Origin: Adiantum capillus-veneris
Taxonomy: Eukaryota > Streptophyta > Polypodiopsida > Polypodiales > Pteridaceae
Reading direction: 5' to 3'
Assembly: GCA_014529385.2 (NCBI GenBank)
Contig: CM043952.1
Coordinates: forward strand, 60,057,619 to 60,121,618
DNA: 64,000 nt
A program made the translations under genes and the position numbers. Within the stretch, counting starts at the first letter, position 1. Each line of letters starts with the position of its first letter. This document shows positions 32,003 to 42,530 of this stretch, one piece after another. The notes beneath the pieces are model-generated. The model made no database searches and had not been told where the DNA came from. It saw only the letters and a program-made list of their open reading frames with translations.

Positions 32003-32651
32003 TGTAACAAACTGCTGACGTGTCAAAGCCTAAAGAATGGAGTCAACGTACAGATGTGGCCGAGGGGCCTAAACCCTAATGTCTACCAAAAACCCTAATG
32101 CTGGAAACCCTAACCCTAAACCTGCAAACCCTAATTCTGAAAACCCTAACCCTAAAACCTGCAAACCCTAATTTCTACCGAAAACCCTAACCCTAACTCT
32201 AAGGCAACAGACAAATTCCGAAAATTGCGCTGACATGATGACGTGGCAGGCTGTACGGATTTCCGCGTTTTGCGCTGGCTGATGACATGGCAAGCTGTAC
32301 GGATTTTCGTAAATTGCGCTGGCAGCTTTTTGGCTTTGCTTTTGAACCAGAAGCTTTTGAGTTTTGAAGGCTTTTTACTATAACTGCTTTTCAGGCCAAG
32401 GGCCTTTAAATATGATGCTTCCTGGAGAAGGTGCAAAGTCTGGAGTACCGGCTTGTACTTCGATGATGCAATATAAAGAAATACCGAAAGGAGCGCCAAG
32501 GTTTGGGGCCAATACTCTCTAGGGTGGAATTCCGCCACTCCGTGTCGCGTGTCGTCTCTCTCTCTCTCTCTCAGGGTTCTGTTGTTATTGAAGTCTAAAA
32601 GTATGCTCAGTTTGTTCTTTTCTATTGGCACGTGGTGCCCGCCTTGTGACA
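32003..32651 (+). repeat. 5' LTR of F with telobox-like AAACCCTAA repeats
   Basis: From TGTAACAAACTGCTGACG to CGCCTTGTGACA. Positions 32083-32200 hold at least eight AACCCTAA-type units in one orientation. TTTAAATAT at 32405-32413 is a likely TATA box, ATATAAAGAAATACC follows and a short CT run precedes the end. Confidence 0.93.
32405..32413 (+). promoter_or_regulatory. Putative TATA box in 5' LTR of F
   Basis: GGCCTTTAAATATG is conserved in all F-type LTRs (34640, 45571 and 46229 regions), about 240 bp before the LTR end. Confidence 0.5.
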
Positions 32652-32652
32652 G

Positions 32653-32664
32653 TGGTATCAGAGC
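32653..32664 (+). other. Primer-binding site of F
   Basis: TGGTATCAGAGC one base after the LTR end. Confidence 0.93.
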
Positions 32665-32822
32665 ATACCGGTCCCACAAAAGGGCAGACAGAGCTTTATT
32701 CGAGGATATCTTCGCAGTCCACCCCGGACATATTAGCCACTCCCACCCTTACTTCATCGCACATCGGGCGCGCTCCCGTCTTCACCGCAGTGTCTTACAG
32801 GGCATCAGCCAATTAAGATCAC

Positions 32823-33221
32823 TTGCAAGAGAAGGATCCAGATTTGTTTCAAGTCACTGTTTTTCTCAGAAGCAGTGCCATGCAGATGTTGATGTCTACA
32901 GCTACCAAGCAGCATACTCCAAGTACTTGGCAAGCTTTCAAGAAATTTTTTGCCCGAAGTTATATGGTTTCTAACATCTTACTTCGGAGTGCAACTTCTG
33001 GCAGAGTGGGGTATCCCGAAATGCTTGCCATGGAAACCCTAGCAGATTATAACTTGAAGTTTCTCGACATCTCCCAGTAGATGTCTCTTCACGAGCAGAT
33101 GAACTTGGAGACCGAGTGCGATTGCTATCTTGGGACTACCATCGCCACCAAAGAAACACTATTTGTCCAAGAGTTGATGGACCATGCTGTGCTCGGCTAC
33201 GACCTTATGGAAGAAACCTAA
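32823..33221 (+). pseudogene. Gag fragment of F
   Basis: The frame has FQVTVFLRSSAMQMLMSTAT, TPSTWQAFKKFFARSYMVSN and LADYNLKFLDIS, then a TAG at 33078, then an in-frame continuation MSLHEQMNLETECDCYLGTT to a stop at about 33221. The W..FK..F...Y spacing and later leucine-rich stretch fit the retrotransposon gag core. No zinc knuckle or protease follows. A stop at 32812 precedes it in the same frame. It could be a relic or a truncated particle protein. Confidence 0.65.
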
Positions 33222-33487
33222 TCCTAATTTTTGGTGCAAGTTTCAGGATGGAAAGTTAGTCGACTTTTCGAGCTCGATTGATGTCGAGATTGCTTTTTAA
33301 GTTTGAGTTCTGTTTGATCTTGTTTGGTGATCTTGTTTGAAACTTTTTTTGAAATGGATGGTATCTGTTTCGAACCTGTTTTGGTGCCGATTTGAATTGT
33401 TTGACTCTGGTTTGATACTGGTTTCAATGATTGGTGATTTTACTCCCGGGTGGAGAAGTGATAAATACTGTTTTGGTATTGTTTAAA

Positions 33488-33832
33488 CCTCGGAACAACG
33501 CAGGCCGATGCCTGGGGAGCGTTTCGTTGTATGTTTGAAAACCTCCGAACGACGCAGGCCGATACCTGGGGAGCGTTTGGTTGTATGCTTGTAAAATAAT
33601 TGTTGTTGTGACTCCCAGCCCCGACCTAGATGGTTATGCGGGAGGAGTATTAAGAAGTCTGAGCAGTGGTTACTCTCAGCACCTCCAAACGACGCAGGCT
33701 GCGGTCTGGGGGGCGTTTGGTTGTAAAAGGCCTCTATATCTCCGGGCCCGGACCTTTTTAGGTGATGCGGGAGGAGTGATGAGGGAGTCGTTGAATATCT
33801 CCCGGCCAGGACCTTGTTAGGTTATGCGGGAG
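33488..33832 (+). repeat. Two interleaved hairpin repeat types (I and II) in F
   Basis: Type I, about 41 bp, at 33488-33529, 33542-33582 and 33682-33722, contains ACGCAGGC..CTGGGG with CAGG/CCTG inside; in the second and third units it also has outer arms CC(A/G)AACG and CGTTTGG. Type II, about 34 bp, at 33612-33644, 33740-33773 and 33799-33832, has arms CTCC(C/G)(A/G) and CGGGAG around ACC(T)/(A)GGT. Order: I, I, II, I, II, II. Stems are better kept than loops. Confidence 0.72.
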
Positions 33833-34051
33833 GAGTGTTCATCGGCGGCTTTATGTTTCTATGTCTTGTAACATGCATATGTGAGCATTTGTGTTGCATT
33901 GTGATGTGCCAACCACTGAATATTCCTAATTGGATGAGATTGCCTGGGTATGTAATTTTAGTGCATCAAGACACCTAAGGAAGATCAGTACGTTCTGGGT
34001 GTGATGGCTAATTTTACTACGCCGGAATATCAAGAGTTCCGATCTGGACGA

Positions 34052-34138
34052 AAGGAGAAGCTAACTCCTTGATCAAAACAGCCGATAGGAGCAACTAACT
34101 CCTTGATCAAAAGAGCAGAAAGGAGAAGCTAACTCCTT
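34052..34138 (+). repeat. Three tandem short hairpins (type III) in F
   Basis: AAGGAG...CTCCTT at 34052-34070, AGGAG...CTCCT at 34087-34103 and AAGGAG...CTCCTT at 34120-34138, each with a 7-base loop containing CTAA or CTAA-like sequence. They repeat at about 34 bp. Confidence 0.75.
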
Positions 34139-34257
34139 AATAAAAAGAGCAAACTGATTGTCCCTCGGAATGACCCTCGGAAATTTTTGAGCTAACTTGA
34201 GTTGTTTTGCAAGTATGCTGTAATCGCGGACGATTACTCTCTTTCAAGAAGGGGAGA

Positions 34258-34909
34258 TGTAACAAACTGCTGACATGTCAAAGCCTAAAGAATGGAGTCA
34301 ACGTACAGATGTGGCCGAGGGGCCTAAACCCTAATGTCTGCCAAAAACCCTAACTGCTGAAACCCTAATGCTGGAAACCCTAACCCTAAAACCTGCAAAC
34401 CCTAATTTTGAAAACCCTAACCCTAAAACCTGAAACCCCTAATTTCTGCCAATTCCGAAAATTGCGCTGACATGATGACGTGGCAAGCTGTACAGATTTC
34501 CGCGTTCTGCGCTGGCTGATGACGTGGCAAGCTGTACGGATTTCCATAAATTGCGCTGGCAGCTTTTTGGCTTTGCTTTTGAACTAGAAGCTTTTGAGTT
34601 TTAAAGGCTTTTTACTATAACTGCTTTTCAGGCCAAGGGCCTTTAAATATGAGGCTAGGGCTCATTCTCTGGCATGCTTCCTGGAGAAGGTGCAGAGTCT
34701 GGAGTACGGGCTTGTACTTTGATGATGCAATATAAAGAAATACCGAAAGGGGCGCCAAGGTTTGGGGCCAATACTCTCTAGGGTGGAATTCCGCCACTCC
34801 ATGTCGCGTGTCGTCTCTCTCTCTCTCTCAGAGTTCTGTTGTTATTGAAGTGCCAAAAGCCTGCTCAGTTTGTTCTTTTCTATTGGCACGTGGTGCCCGC
34901 CTTGTGACA
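34258..34909 (+). repeat. 3' LTR of F
   Basis: 652 bp, TGTAACAAAC to CTTGTGACA, preceded by AAGAAGGGGAGA (34246-34257). It repeats the telobox-like cluster at 34326-34440 and the TTTAAATA box, and differs from the 5' LTR by substitutions and small indels. Confidence 0.93.
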
Positions 34910-37900
34910 ACGAGTCTCGAAGATGCGGAAGCAGCGGGCCCACCAGATGAACCAAAGCGTCAGGCCATAGATGAGCTCCCGAGTCCCAACACTCCTCTCT
35001 CTCATTGCACCACTCCTCTGGAGTAAGCTATGTAGCAGGCTGGAGTGTGGGTCGACCCCCCTGGATCACTATCATCCTGCTAGTGGAGGATAGCTCAAAC
35101 TATAGTGCCGGGTCTGTGAGAGTGGACCAAGCAGTTGCCGCCCAAGTGTATTGTCGTGTTGTGGAAAAAGCTGGCATTAGCTGAAGGACACGAAGCCAAA
35201 CCTGCTGTGCCATAGGGCAGTCCCAAAGACAATGACGCTGACTCTCCACAGGATGGCCGCAAGCTGCACATGCTGCCGAGAGACCACTATGTACAAGCCA
35301 GCTCCCCACTGTTGTAGCTCTATGTGCAACCAGCCACTAGAGCAAAGTGACTCGCCGCGGCTGTCTGGCGTCCCACAACCTCGCCCAAAAAGCTCACAAG
35401 AACTCAGCTGTGAGACCCTCCTCCTGCCAATGAGGTGCTGCAACAGGACGAGCCTCTCTCCGTGCTGCCAGTATGTGACATCCCAATCGAACAGTGTACT
35501 GAAAGAAAGGGACACCTGGATGGTCGGCTGATGTGAAAGGGTCCCGCCAAAACCACTCTCCAAGATCCCACTGCACTCCTGCCAGTGGACAGCTCTCCCA
35601 AGCCCACAGCCTCCAGTGGCCAGTCTCAAGAGCTGTTGGGTCAGGATCTATGACACAAGTCACAACTCGGATCTGCTGAAAACAGCACTCTACAACCTGT
35701 GGGGCCTCAACTGGAACTCGGTGTAAACGGCCCTCACCCTATAGCTCGAAAAACAAGGAAGGTACAGTCTTTGAACAAGCCCGAACTGCGATGAGACCTC
35801 AAGTCGTGTCAAGGCCCCCATCCATCTGGGCGCTGCTGACTCGAGAGCTGTGAGGCACTCAGCTGGTACTGCCTCTGTGATGTCCTGACACATGCTCTGC
35901 ACCCTTCTCATGCCCTGTAGCTGGATGCTCTAAAGCTCCTCTGACAAGCCTGAGATTGTCGCAAACGCTCCTCTGTGCAAGTAGATTTGTGTTGCTCCAG
36001 GCCTCTCCTCAAATGCTCCCAAGAGTGGAGCAGACTCACAGCAAAACGGTCCTCCAGTCTCCTGCTCAAGCCAGCTCTGCACATCTCTGTGAAAATCCAT
36101 CTGGTCAAAGGTCTCCAAGGGCCTCCAACCTAAGGCACTCTAGCACTAAGCCGCTGAAGCAAAAACTCCTTCTAGGGCTCCTCCCCTCGAAGCAATCCTC
36201 TGACAACAAACTTCCCAAGAAGGGCTCTGCTCTGCTCTGCTAGGTCTATGATCTCCGACCCCCCCTGAGAACAAGGAAGAGTGATGATCTGCCAGGCCAC
36301 TTTGGCCCGGGCTATCTGAGTGTCGTGCCCTGACCAAAGGAAATTCCTGATCAGCCTCTCTACATGGCTGATGCAGGAACTCGAAAAGATCCAACAAGAT
36401 GTGATGTACCACATAGTAGCCAACAACAACTGGTTGGCCACTACAACTCTGTCTACCAGAGAAAGTCGTGCGGAGCTCCAATGTAACAACTTCCTCTTGA
36501 TGGACAGAAGGAGGGGAGCAATCTGCTGCTCAGGAGACAAGTCCAAACCAGCCTGACAGCCCAAGTACTGAATTACAGTCCCTGGGGGAATCCACCTGAA
36601 ACCCTCACATGGCAACCAATCGAGCGTAGGAGCACTACCAATCGAGAAATCCATTGCCTTTCTCCAATTGATCCGTGCGCCTGATGCACAACAAAAGGTC
36701 TCAAGAGCATGCTCACACTTGTGAAGGTTGGCCTCTTGGCCCTCCATGTACAAAGTTGAGTCGTCTGCAAACTCTGCATCCAGTAGCTCGTCGCCCCAAA
36801 TAGGGAGCGCTAAGCCACGTAGACCAACCTGCTATGAAGCCAAAAATTTGCTCATCGCCTCAACATAGAACAGAAAGAGGAAGGGGGCAAGAGGGCAGCC
36901 CTATCTGACCAAATGTGTGAGCATGAAGCGATCGCCTCTACCACCTGCCAAAAGTACTTGACTGTGTGTCCATCTGTAGAGAGCTGACACACCTCTGATC
37001 CAGGCAGCTGAGAAGCCCATCCTGCGTAGAGTGCCCTCCAAAAAGTCCCAATCAACTCTATTGTAGGCCTTCTCAAAATCGAGAAGAAGTATCACGAGAT
37101 CCTCACCACGGAGGCGAGCAAGGGCAGAAGCCTCCCAAAACGTAAAGATGTTGTCAAGGATACTACGCTCCTTGACAAAATCTATCCGTGTCCCATGTAT
37201 AATGCTCTCTAGAAGTGGCTGAATCCTCAAACTCAAAGCCAAGAATATTGTAGGCTAAGTTGAGGATGGTGATGGGCCGCCACTGTCGAATCTCATCCAA
37301 GGAGCCACCCTCCTTGGGAATGAGGTAAATCAGACCCTCACACATGCTGTCATGCATCTCTCCTGTGTGCAAACCGTTGTAGAGATCTCAGCCAAGCAAG
37401 TCCCAGTACTCTAAGAAAAAGTTGGGAGTCAAACCATCCTCACTTGGACAGCTACCACTGGGAAGTGCTTTGAGGGCCACGTAGAGCTCCTCTAGCTGAA
37501 GAGGCAGCTCAAGACTCTAGCGCATCTCCTCAGTCAACAAGACAAGGCATCTGTGCCCAAACCTGCTCTCTGCATGCATCTTGACGCTCTGACCGAGGTT
37601 CTGCTGACAGCAGGTCACGATAAAAGTCAGTAGCAATTGCTCGCATGTTCTTTGGCTTTGAAGCAACTGATCCGTCAGGCCTCCTCAATTGGCTGACCCT
37701 CACCTGCGTATGTCGGGGTCCCACAGTCTCGAAGAAGGCCCCTATCACTCTGTCACCCACCTGAGTCAACGGAAAGCAAACTCATGGCGCCTCTCCTCTG
37801 TGCTAGCAAGCTCCTGGCGAGCCTGTTGTAACTGCTCCTCCAACCAAGGACTGTCTGGAGGCTGCTCCTGCATCCTCTGCAAGGAAGCAACGCCACGATA

Positions 37901-38500
37901 GAGACGCTACTCCTCCTCTCTCGCTGCAGCCAGGCGGGGGCCATGGACTCCTGAAGAAAAAGCCAACTAAGCTGAGCAAGTCCAGAGGCCACTGTGAGCA
38001 GGAGAGTCTTGCATGTCTAAGCCCTCTGTCTAGAGAGCCACCACTCGCTCTCTGAGAGCAGAGTCCAGCAAAACCCTCTCAAGGATACACAGCATCGTGC
38101 TCCCCCTCCTCTGTCTATCTATCACTATGAGAATCACTGGTGCATGGTCCGAAAAAGAAGTCCCAACCAAAATGCAAACTGTCCCACCCAAGTCACAGAA
38201 GTGGTCACTAGTGTAGAAGCGATCTATCCAAGATAGATTCGCTCCTCCCACTCTGCGGTCCGAAAGAGAGAAGGCCAAGCTGTCTGGGACCCTCACAAAG
38301 CTAGAATGCTGCCACACATCTGAAACCCGCAAAGTCATCCATAACCTCTCCCAACCTGCCAGCTCAACTCCATGCACAGTAGTATGGCTACCTCCAATCC
38401 TATCAGAGGGGTCCTCCAACATGTTGAAGTCACCCCCAATGCACCATTGCTCTGCCTACGGCAGGAGGTGGAGGAACTGAAGAGGACGGGGCCTCCTCAG
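34910..38500 (-). pseudogene. LINE L-5 ORF2: partial endonuclease, RT, zf-RVT
   Basis: On the minus strand the endonuclease half is visible (IGGDFNMLEDPSDRIGGSHT, NLSWIDRFYTSDHF, SFSDHAPVILIV), giving the GDFN and SDHAP motifs of AP-type endonucleases; its N-terminal part is deleted. RT follows: RQWRPITILN, KERSILDNIFTFWEASALAR, LDFEKAYNRVDWDFLEGTLR and EFADDSTLYMEG near 36780. DRVVVANQLLLATMWYITSC and the zf-RVT CGHPVESQRHCLWDCPMAQQ end it. Several frameshifts are present (for example 37160-37250, 36900). Confidence 0.88.
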
Positions 38501-39490
38501 GCGGGTGTTGTTGAAGGGGGTCAAAATGGTTCTCAATCGGAACCCGGTGTTGCTGAGCTGTTGAAGGTCGGCCACCACAGGGGGAGCAGTGGGGCAAGCC
38601 CGCCCCTGTAGCCAGCGTCCAGGCACCTGCTGCCAACCGTCAGCTTGATCGCTGGTCTCAGTCGAGGTACCAGCCCGTGCGTCCTGTGTATCTGGCTGCT
38701 TGGCATGCTCAGCCTTCGAAGGCTGCGCATACGCTGTGGGTCGAGGTCTCCTACGAGGACAAGCCTTTGCCAAGAGGTCCATCTGTCTACAAATGAAACA
38801 CTGATTCAGGAGGCCTGAATACTCCACGCTCTAACGAAACCAACCTCCACTCACTCGAGGTAGTGGGATAACCTTCGAGAGAGTGTGGGTGTCCCAGAGC
38901 AAAACACGTATTGTGGGGATGCCGGCCGCCTTGGCAGCTACACAGGCTGCCGTGCGAGGTGTCTCCAGGACAATCCCAATCGCTGAGCCTATCCTAAAAG
39001 GAGCGGAACGTACTACCTCCACAGGCCAGGGAGGCACACTAAGATGGGCAGGTCTGCCTCCTCGACAAGAACGTCGGTAGCTAGGTCGAAATTGGCGCCA
39101 CTATCGAAAGTGCGCTCGAACTGCTCGAATGGCTAGGGGGGTCATCGCAATGAATTTGGACGCCATCTCGAGAGCATCAAACTCTATCTGGTAGTAGCCA
39201 CGCCCGAGAAACTAAACATCGAGAATCTTGCCCACCTCTGCTAAAAGGCGGGCTTGGAGGAGATCACGCACCTCCTCTCTGCTAGGTCGGGTGCCGATGA
39301 TCTTGCAGATGACGGAGGTCGCCTGAAGGCGCTCCACCTCTGCGGCAAGGCTCGCTTGCTCTGTCGGCAAGAGAGCAAGTCGGATGGTGGGCTTTGCAGG
39401 GCTAGCGAGGGGGATTCTGAGGAGTCTCTCTGGGGCGGAGCGTGAGCCTCTATCTGTGTCTGTTGCTGTGAAGGAAATGGGGCGCGTGAA
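38456..39490 (-). pseudogene. LINE L-5 ORF1
   Basis: The minus frames read ERLQATSVICKIIGTRPSRE, then the GYYQIEF block near 39190, VAAKAAGIPTIRVLLWDTHT, LSKVIPLPRVSGGW and a zinc knuckle CFICRQMDLLAKAC in which the His is Leu, so metal binding is lost. The ORF1 tail has TQDARAGTSTETSDQADGWQ and DLQQLSNTGFRLRTILTPF. The start ATG of L-1 (15929) is ATA here. Frameshifts lie near 39200-39230. Confidence 0.82.
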
Positions 39491-39830
39491 GCCAAATCCC
39501 TGCGTAACCCGGCGAGTAAAGTCCCAGAGAGAACTCCACTGCGGGGGGGGGCGCGCGCTAAAGGAGTGCAAAAAAGGGGGGATGGGCGGCAAAAAGAGGA
39601 CTCTGGAGGCGAGCCGAGGGGACTGCGCGCTGAGGAGGCTAAGGGGAGGCGGACGAAGCAATGGCGGACTGAGGCAGCGAGAGAGGTGGAGGAGGGGGGC
39701 TGGCGGGAGTAAGCACAGGGTGAGCGGGGAGTGCGTGAGGCCTAGAGCACCAGCACGCAATGCTGGGTAGGGGCAACGCAAACGGGGGGGGGGGTTTCAG
39801 GGATGGCGAGGGGGGCAGCGTGCAGTAGCA
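39491..39830 (-). promoter_or_regulatory. GC-rich 5' region of LINE L-5
   Basis: C-rich on the minus strand, with runs of C and CCCTCCT-type words, and similar in composition to 15600-15928 of L-1. Both copies share GAGCTCGCTGCT at their 5' limit. LINE promoters are internal and lie in this region; no specific motif can be named. Confidence 0.5.
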
Positions 39831-40519
39831 GCGAGCTCGGTAGCGTAACAGCTCCTTCCAGAGCTCCTCCTTTAGAAGAAGTCCTCTTAACCACAAACTT
39901 CCCAAGGAGGGCTCTACTATGCCGTGTTGGGTCGATGGTCCCCAACCCTCCCAGAGAGAAAGGTAAAGTGATGACCTGCAAAGAGACTTTGGGCCGAGCT
40001 GACTGTGTGTCTCGTCCTGACCACAAAAAGTTCCTGATCAACCTCTCTAGCTAGCTAATGCAAGAGCTCGAGAAAATCCAGCAAGACGTGATGTACCACA
40101 TGGTAGCCAAAAGCACCTAGTTGGCCACTACAACCCAACCACCAAGAGAAAGCCGTGCTGAGCTCCAATGGAGCAGTTTCCTCTTGATGGAGAGGAGGAG
40201 AGGAGCAATCTACTGCTCTGCTATGACAGATCCAAACCAACCTCATAGACCAAGTAGCATACTCGTGTCCCTGGGGGATCCACCTAAAGCCCTCTCCAAG
40301 CGACCAATCGGGCATGGGAGCACTACCAACCAAGAAAGCCACTGCATTCCGCCAGTTAATCAGTGCTCAAGACGCACAACAGAACACCTCAAGAGACTGC
40401 TCACACTTGTGCAAGTTGGCATCCCGGCCCTCTAGAAACGGGTGAGTCAACCGCAAATCTCATCTCCCCGAATAGGCAACTACAGTCCATGCAAACCAAC
40501 CTCCTGGGAGATCAAAAAT

Positions 40520-41620
40520 CTACTCATCGCCTCAGCATAGAAGAGCAACAAGAAGGGGCAAGAGGGCAGCCCTGTCGAACCGATTGTGTGAGCATGAAGG
40601 CTTCCCCTCTTCCCCCTGCCAACAGCACCTGATTGTGCGCACACCTGTAGAGCGCTGACACTCCCCTAATCCATGCATCTGAAAACCCCATCCGGCGCAT
40701 AGTGCCCTCAAGGAAACCCCAATCAACTCTGTCATACCCCATCTCAAAATCGACAAGGAGTACCACAAGATCCTCTTGTAGACGAGTGAGAGCAACCACC
40801 TACCAAAAAGTGTGAATGTTGTCAAGGATGCTGTGCTCCTTGACAAAGCCCGTCTGTGTCTCATGTATAATGCTCTCAAGTAGCGGCTAAATTCTCAAAC
40901 TCAAAGCCTTTGCTAAGATTTTGTAGGCTGAGTTGAGAATGATGATGGGTCGCCATTGCCGAATCTCGTCCAAGGAGCCTCCCTCCTTGGAGATAAGATA
41001 GATCAAACCCTCACTCATGCTATCTGGCATCTCGTAGTGTGAAAAATGTGCTGATAAGCACTACAAAGGTCTCAACCAAGCAACTCCCAATACTCAAGAA
41101 GAAGCTAGGAGTCAAACCATCCTTCCCTAGGCAACTACCCCGAGGAAGTGCCCTGAGGGCCTCCTAAAGCTCCTCTAGCTGGAGAGGGCTCTCAAGCCTC
41201 TGGCGCATCTCGTCAATGACTTAGCAAGGCATCTGTGCCCACGCCTGCTCTCTGCATGCATCTCACCGCTCTAACTTTGCCTAAGCTAAGAGCAACTCAC
41301 GGTAAAAGTCAGTAGCAATTGCGCGCATATTCTCGAGCTCTGTAGCAACAAGCCCATCGGGCCTCCTCAATTGGCAAACACTAATGTGCGCATGGCAAGG
41401 ACCCACAATCTCAAAAGACTCATCCGTAACTCTGTCGCCCATCTGAATCCACTGAGATGCTTGACAATGGAAGGCAAACTCGTGGCGCCGCTCGTCAATG
41501 GTGATCAGCTCTTGCTGCATCTGCTCCTCCATGGTGATCAGCTCATGTCGAGCCTGTTGCATCTGCTCCTCCATCCAAGGGCTACCTGGGTGATGTTCTT
41601 ACATCCGTTGTAATGAGGCT
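40520..41620 (-). pseudogene. RT and preceding linker of LINE H0
   Basis: The linker has RRHEFAFHCQASQWIQMGDR and VCQLRRPDGLVATELENMRA and contains a small internal duplication of MEEQMQQ and ELITM/I (41510-41574). RT blocks include a degraded LVDFEMGYDRVDWGFLEGTM, MGFSDAWIRGVSALY and SVRQGCPLAP. The FADD box region near 40440 is lost. Confidence 0.8.
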
Positions 41621-41879
41621 AAGCCCTGTCGGAGCCACTTCTCCTCCTCCTTGGTCGCAGCCAAGCGAGTTGCAGACTCTTGGAGAAAGAAACGACTAAG
41701 CTTCACAAGGGGAGAGGCCGCTCTAGCAACAAGATCCCCCTGTGCGTCCATACTCGCTATCCAAAGCGCCACAACCTACTCCCTTAGCTCTATATCCAGT
41801 AAAATCCTCTCTGGAATGTGTAGCATGGCACTGCCACTCCTCTGTCTATCTGACACAATAAGAATCACTAGAGCATGAT

Positions 41880-42530
41880 TGAAAAAAGTAGTCCCTGCCA
41901 AAATTCATACTGAACCTCCCATGTCACAAATAAGGTCGCCAACGTAAAAACGATCTATCCTTGACAGGTTCACGCCCCCTACTCTGCGGTCAGACAGGGA
42001 GAAAGAGAGGATATTTGAGGGCGTACGAAGCCTACATGCCGACATACATCCGAAATCCTCAAAGTCGTACATAGGTGCTCCCAAACAACCAACTCAGCCC
42101 TGTGAGCACTAGCATGGCTGCCTCCAATCCTATCCAAGGGGTCCTAAAGCATGTTGAAGTCCCCTCCAATGCACCAATGCTCTACGTGCGGCAAGGACTC
42201 CACAATAGTGACCAAAACTCAGCCCGTGCAAGCGCATGGTTGGGCGCATAAATGTTCAAGAATCCCACAAGGCTACGTTGAACCTGTATGGTGACCCATT
42301 GAGCCTGCCTGGCACAATAATACCTCTGCCCACAATGGCCTGCTGCCATGAGTTCGCAATAGTCATACATACGCCTCCCTAAATGCCGACAGGCCCAAAA
42401 GAAACTAACCAGAAAGTCTCATAGCGGTCACGCAAGATCTGTCCACAACGCTGAATACGGCTCTCACAAAGGTGGTGCTCCTGAAGCATGAGGATATCTA
42501 TCGTGTCGCCCACAAGGCATCTCTGAAGCT
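41880..42530 (-). pseudogene. AP-type endonuclease of LINE H0
   Basis: The minus strand shows ILMLQEHHLCESRIQR (the catalytic Glu block), VQRSLVGFLNIYAPNHALAR, SIGGDFNML, NLSRIDRFYVGDL and a degraded NHALVILIV that is SDHAP in L-5. This is the most complete LINE endonuclease in the window. It nicks target DNA to prime reverse transcription. Several stops are present. Confidence 0.82.

Larger units (their letters stand above)
32003..34909 (+). mobile_element. Non-autonomous LTR retrotransposon F, complete
   Basis: Length 2907 bp with a perfect 5-bp target duplication ACGAG (31998-32002 and 34910-34914), LTRs of 649 and 652 bp, a tRNA-Met PBS at 32653-32664 and a polypurine tract at 34246-34257. 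The 1.6-kb interior holds only a gag fragment (32823-33221) and then about 900 bp of non-coding sequence with three sets of short hairpins. There is no protease, RT or integrase. Two other F-type LTRs (21395 and 45090) and a fragment (46018-46496) occur in the window. Confidence 0.94.
31637..39830 (-). mobile_element. L1-type LINE (L-5), split by LTR element F
   Basis: Minus-strand LINE: GC-rich 5' region (39830-39490), ORF1 (39490-38456), partial endonuclease, RT and zf-RVT, 3' UTR and a poly(A) seen as nine T (31637-31645). Element F (32003-34909) interrupts the 3' part at an ACGAG duplication. It is the same family as L-1 and L-2. It keeps the RT box EFADD and the Trp codons that are stops in L-1 and L-2. 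Confidence 0.9.

Noticed and set aside
32083-32200. True telomere or interstitial telomere from a chromosome end
   Set aside because: The units are interspersed with other words and occur in both LTRs of F, so they belong to the LTR.
39384-39770. 128-codon Arg/Gly-rich frame on the plus strand
   Set aside because: It is antisense to the GC-rich 5' region of LINE L-5.
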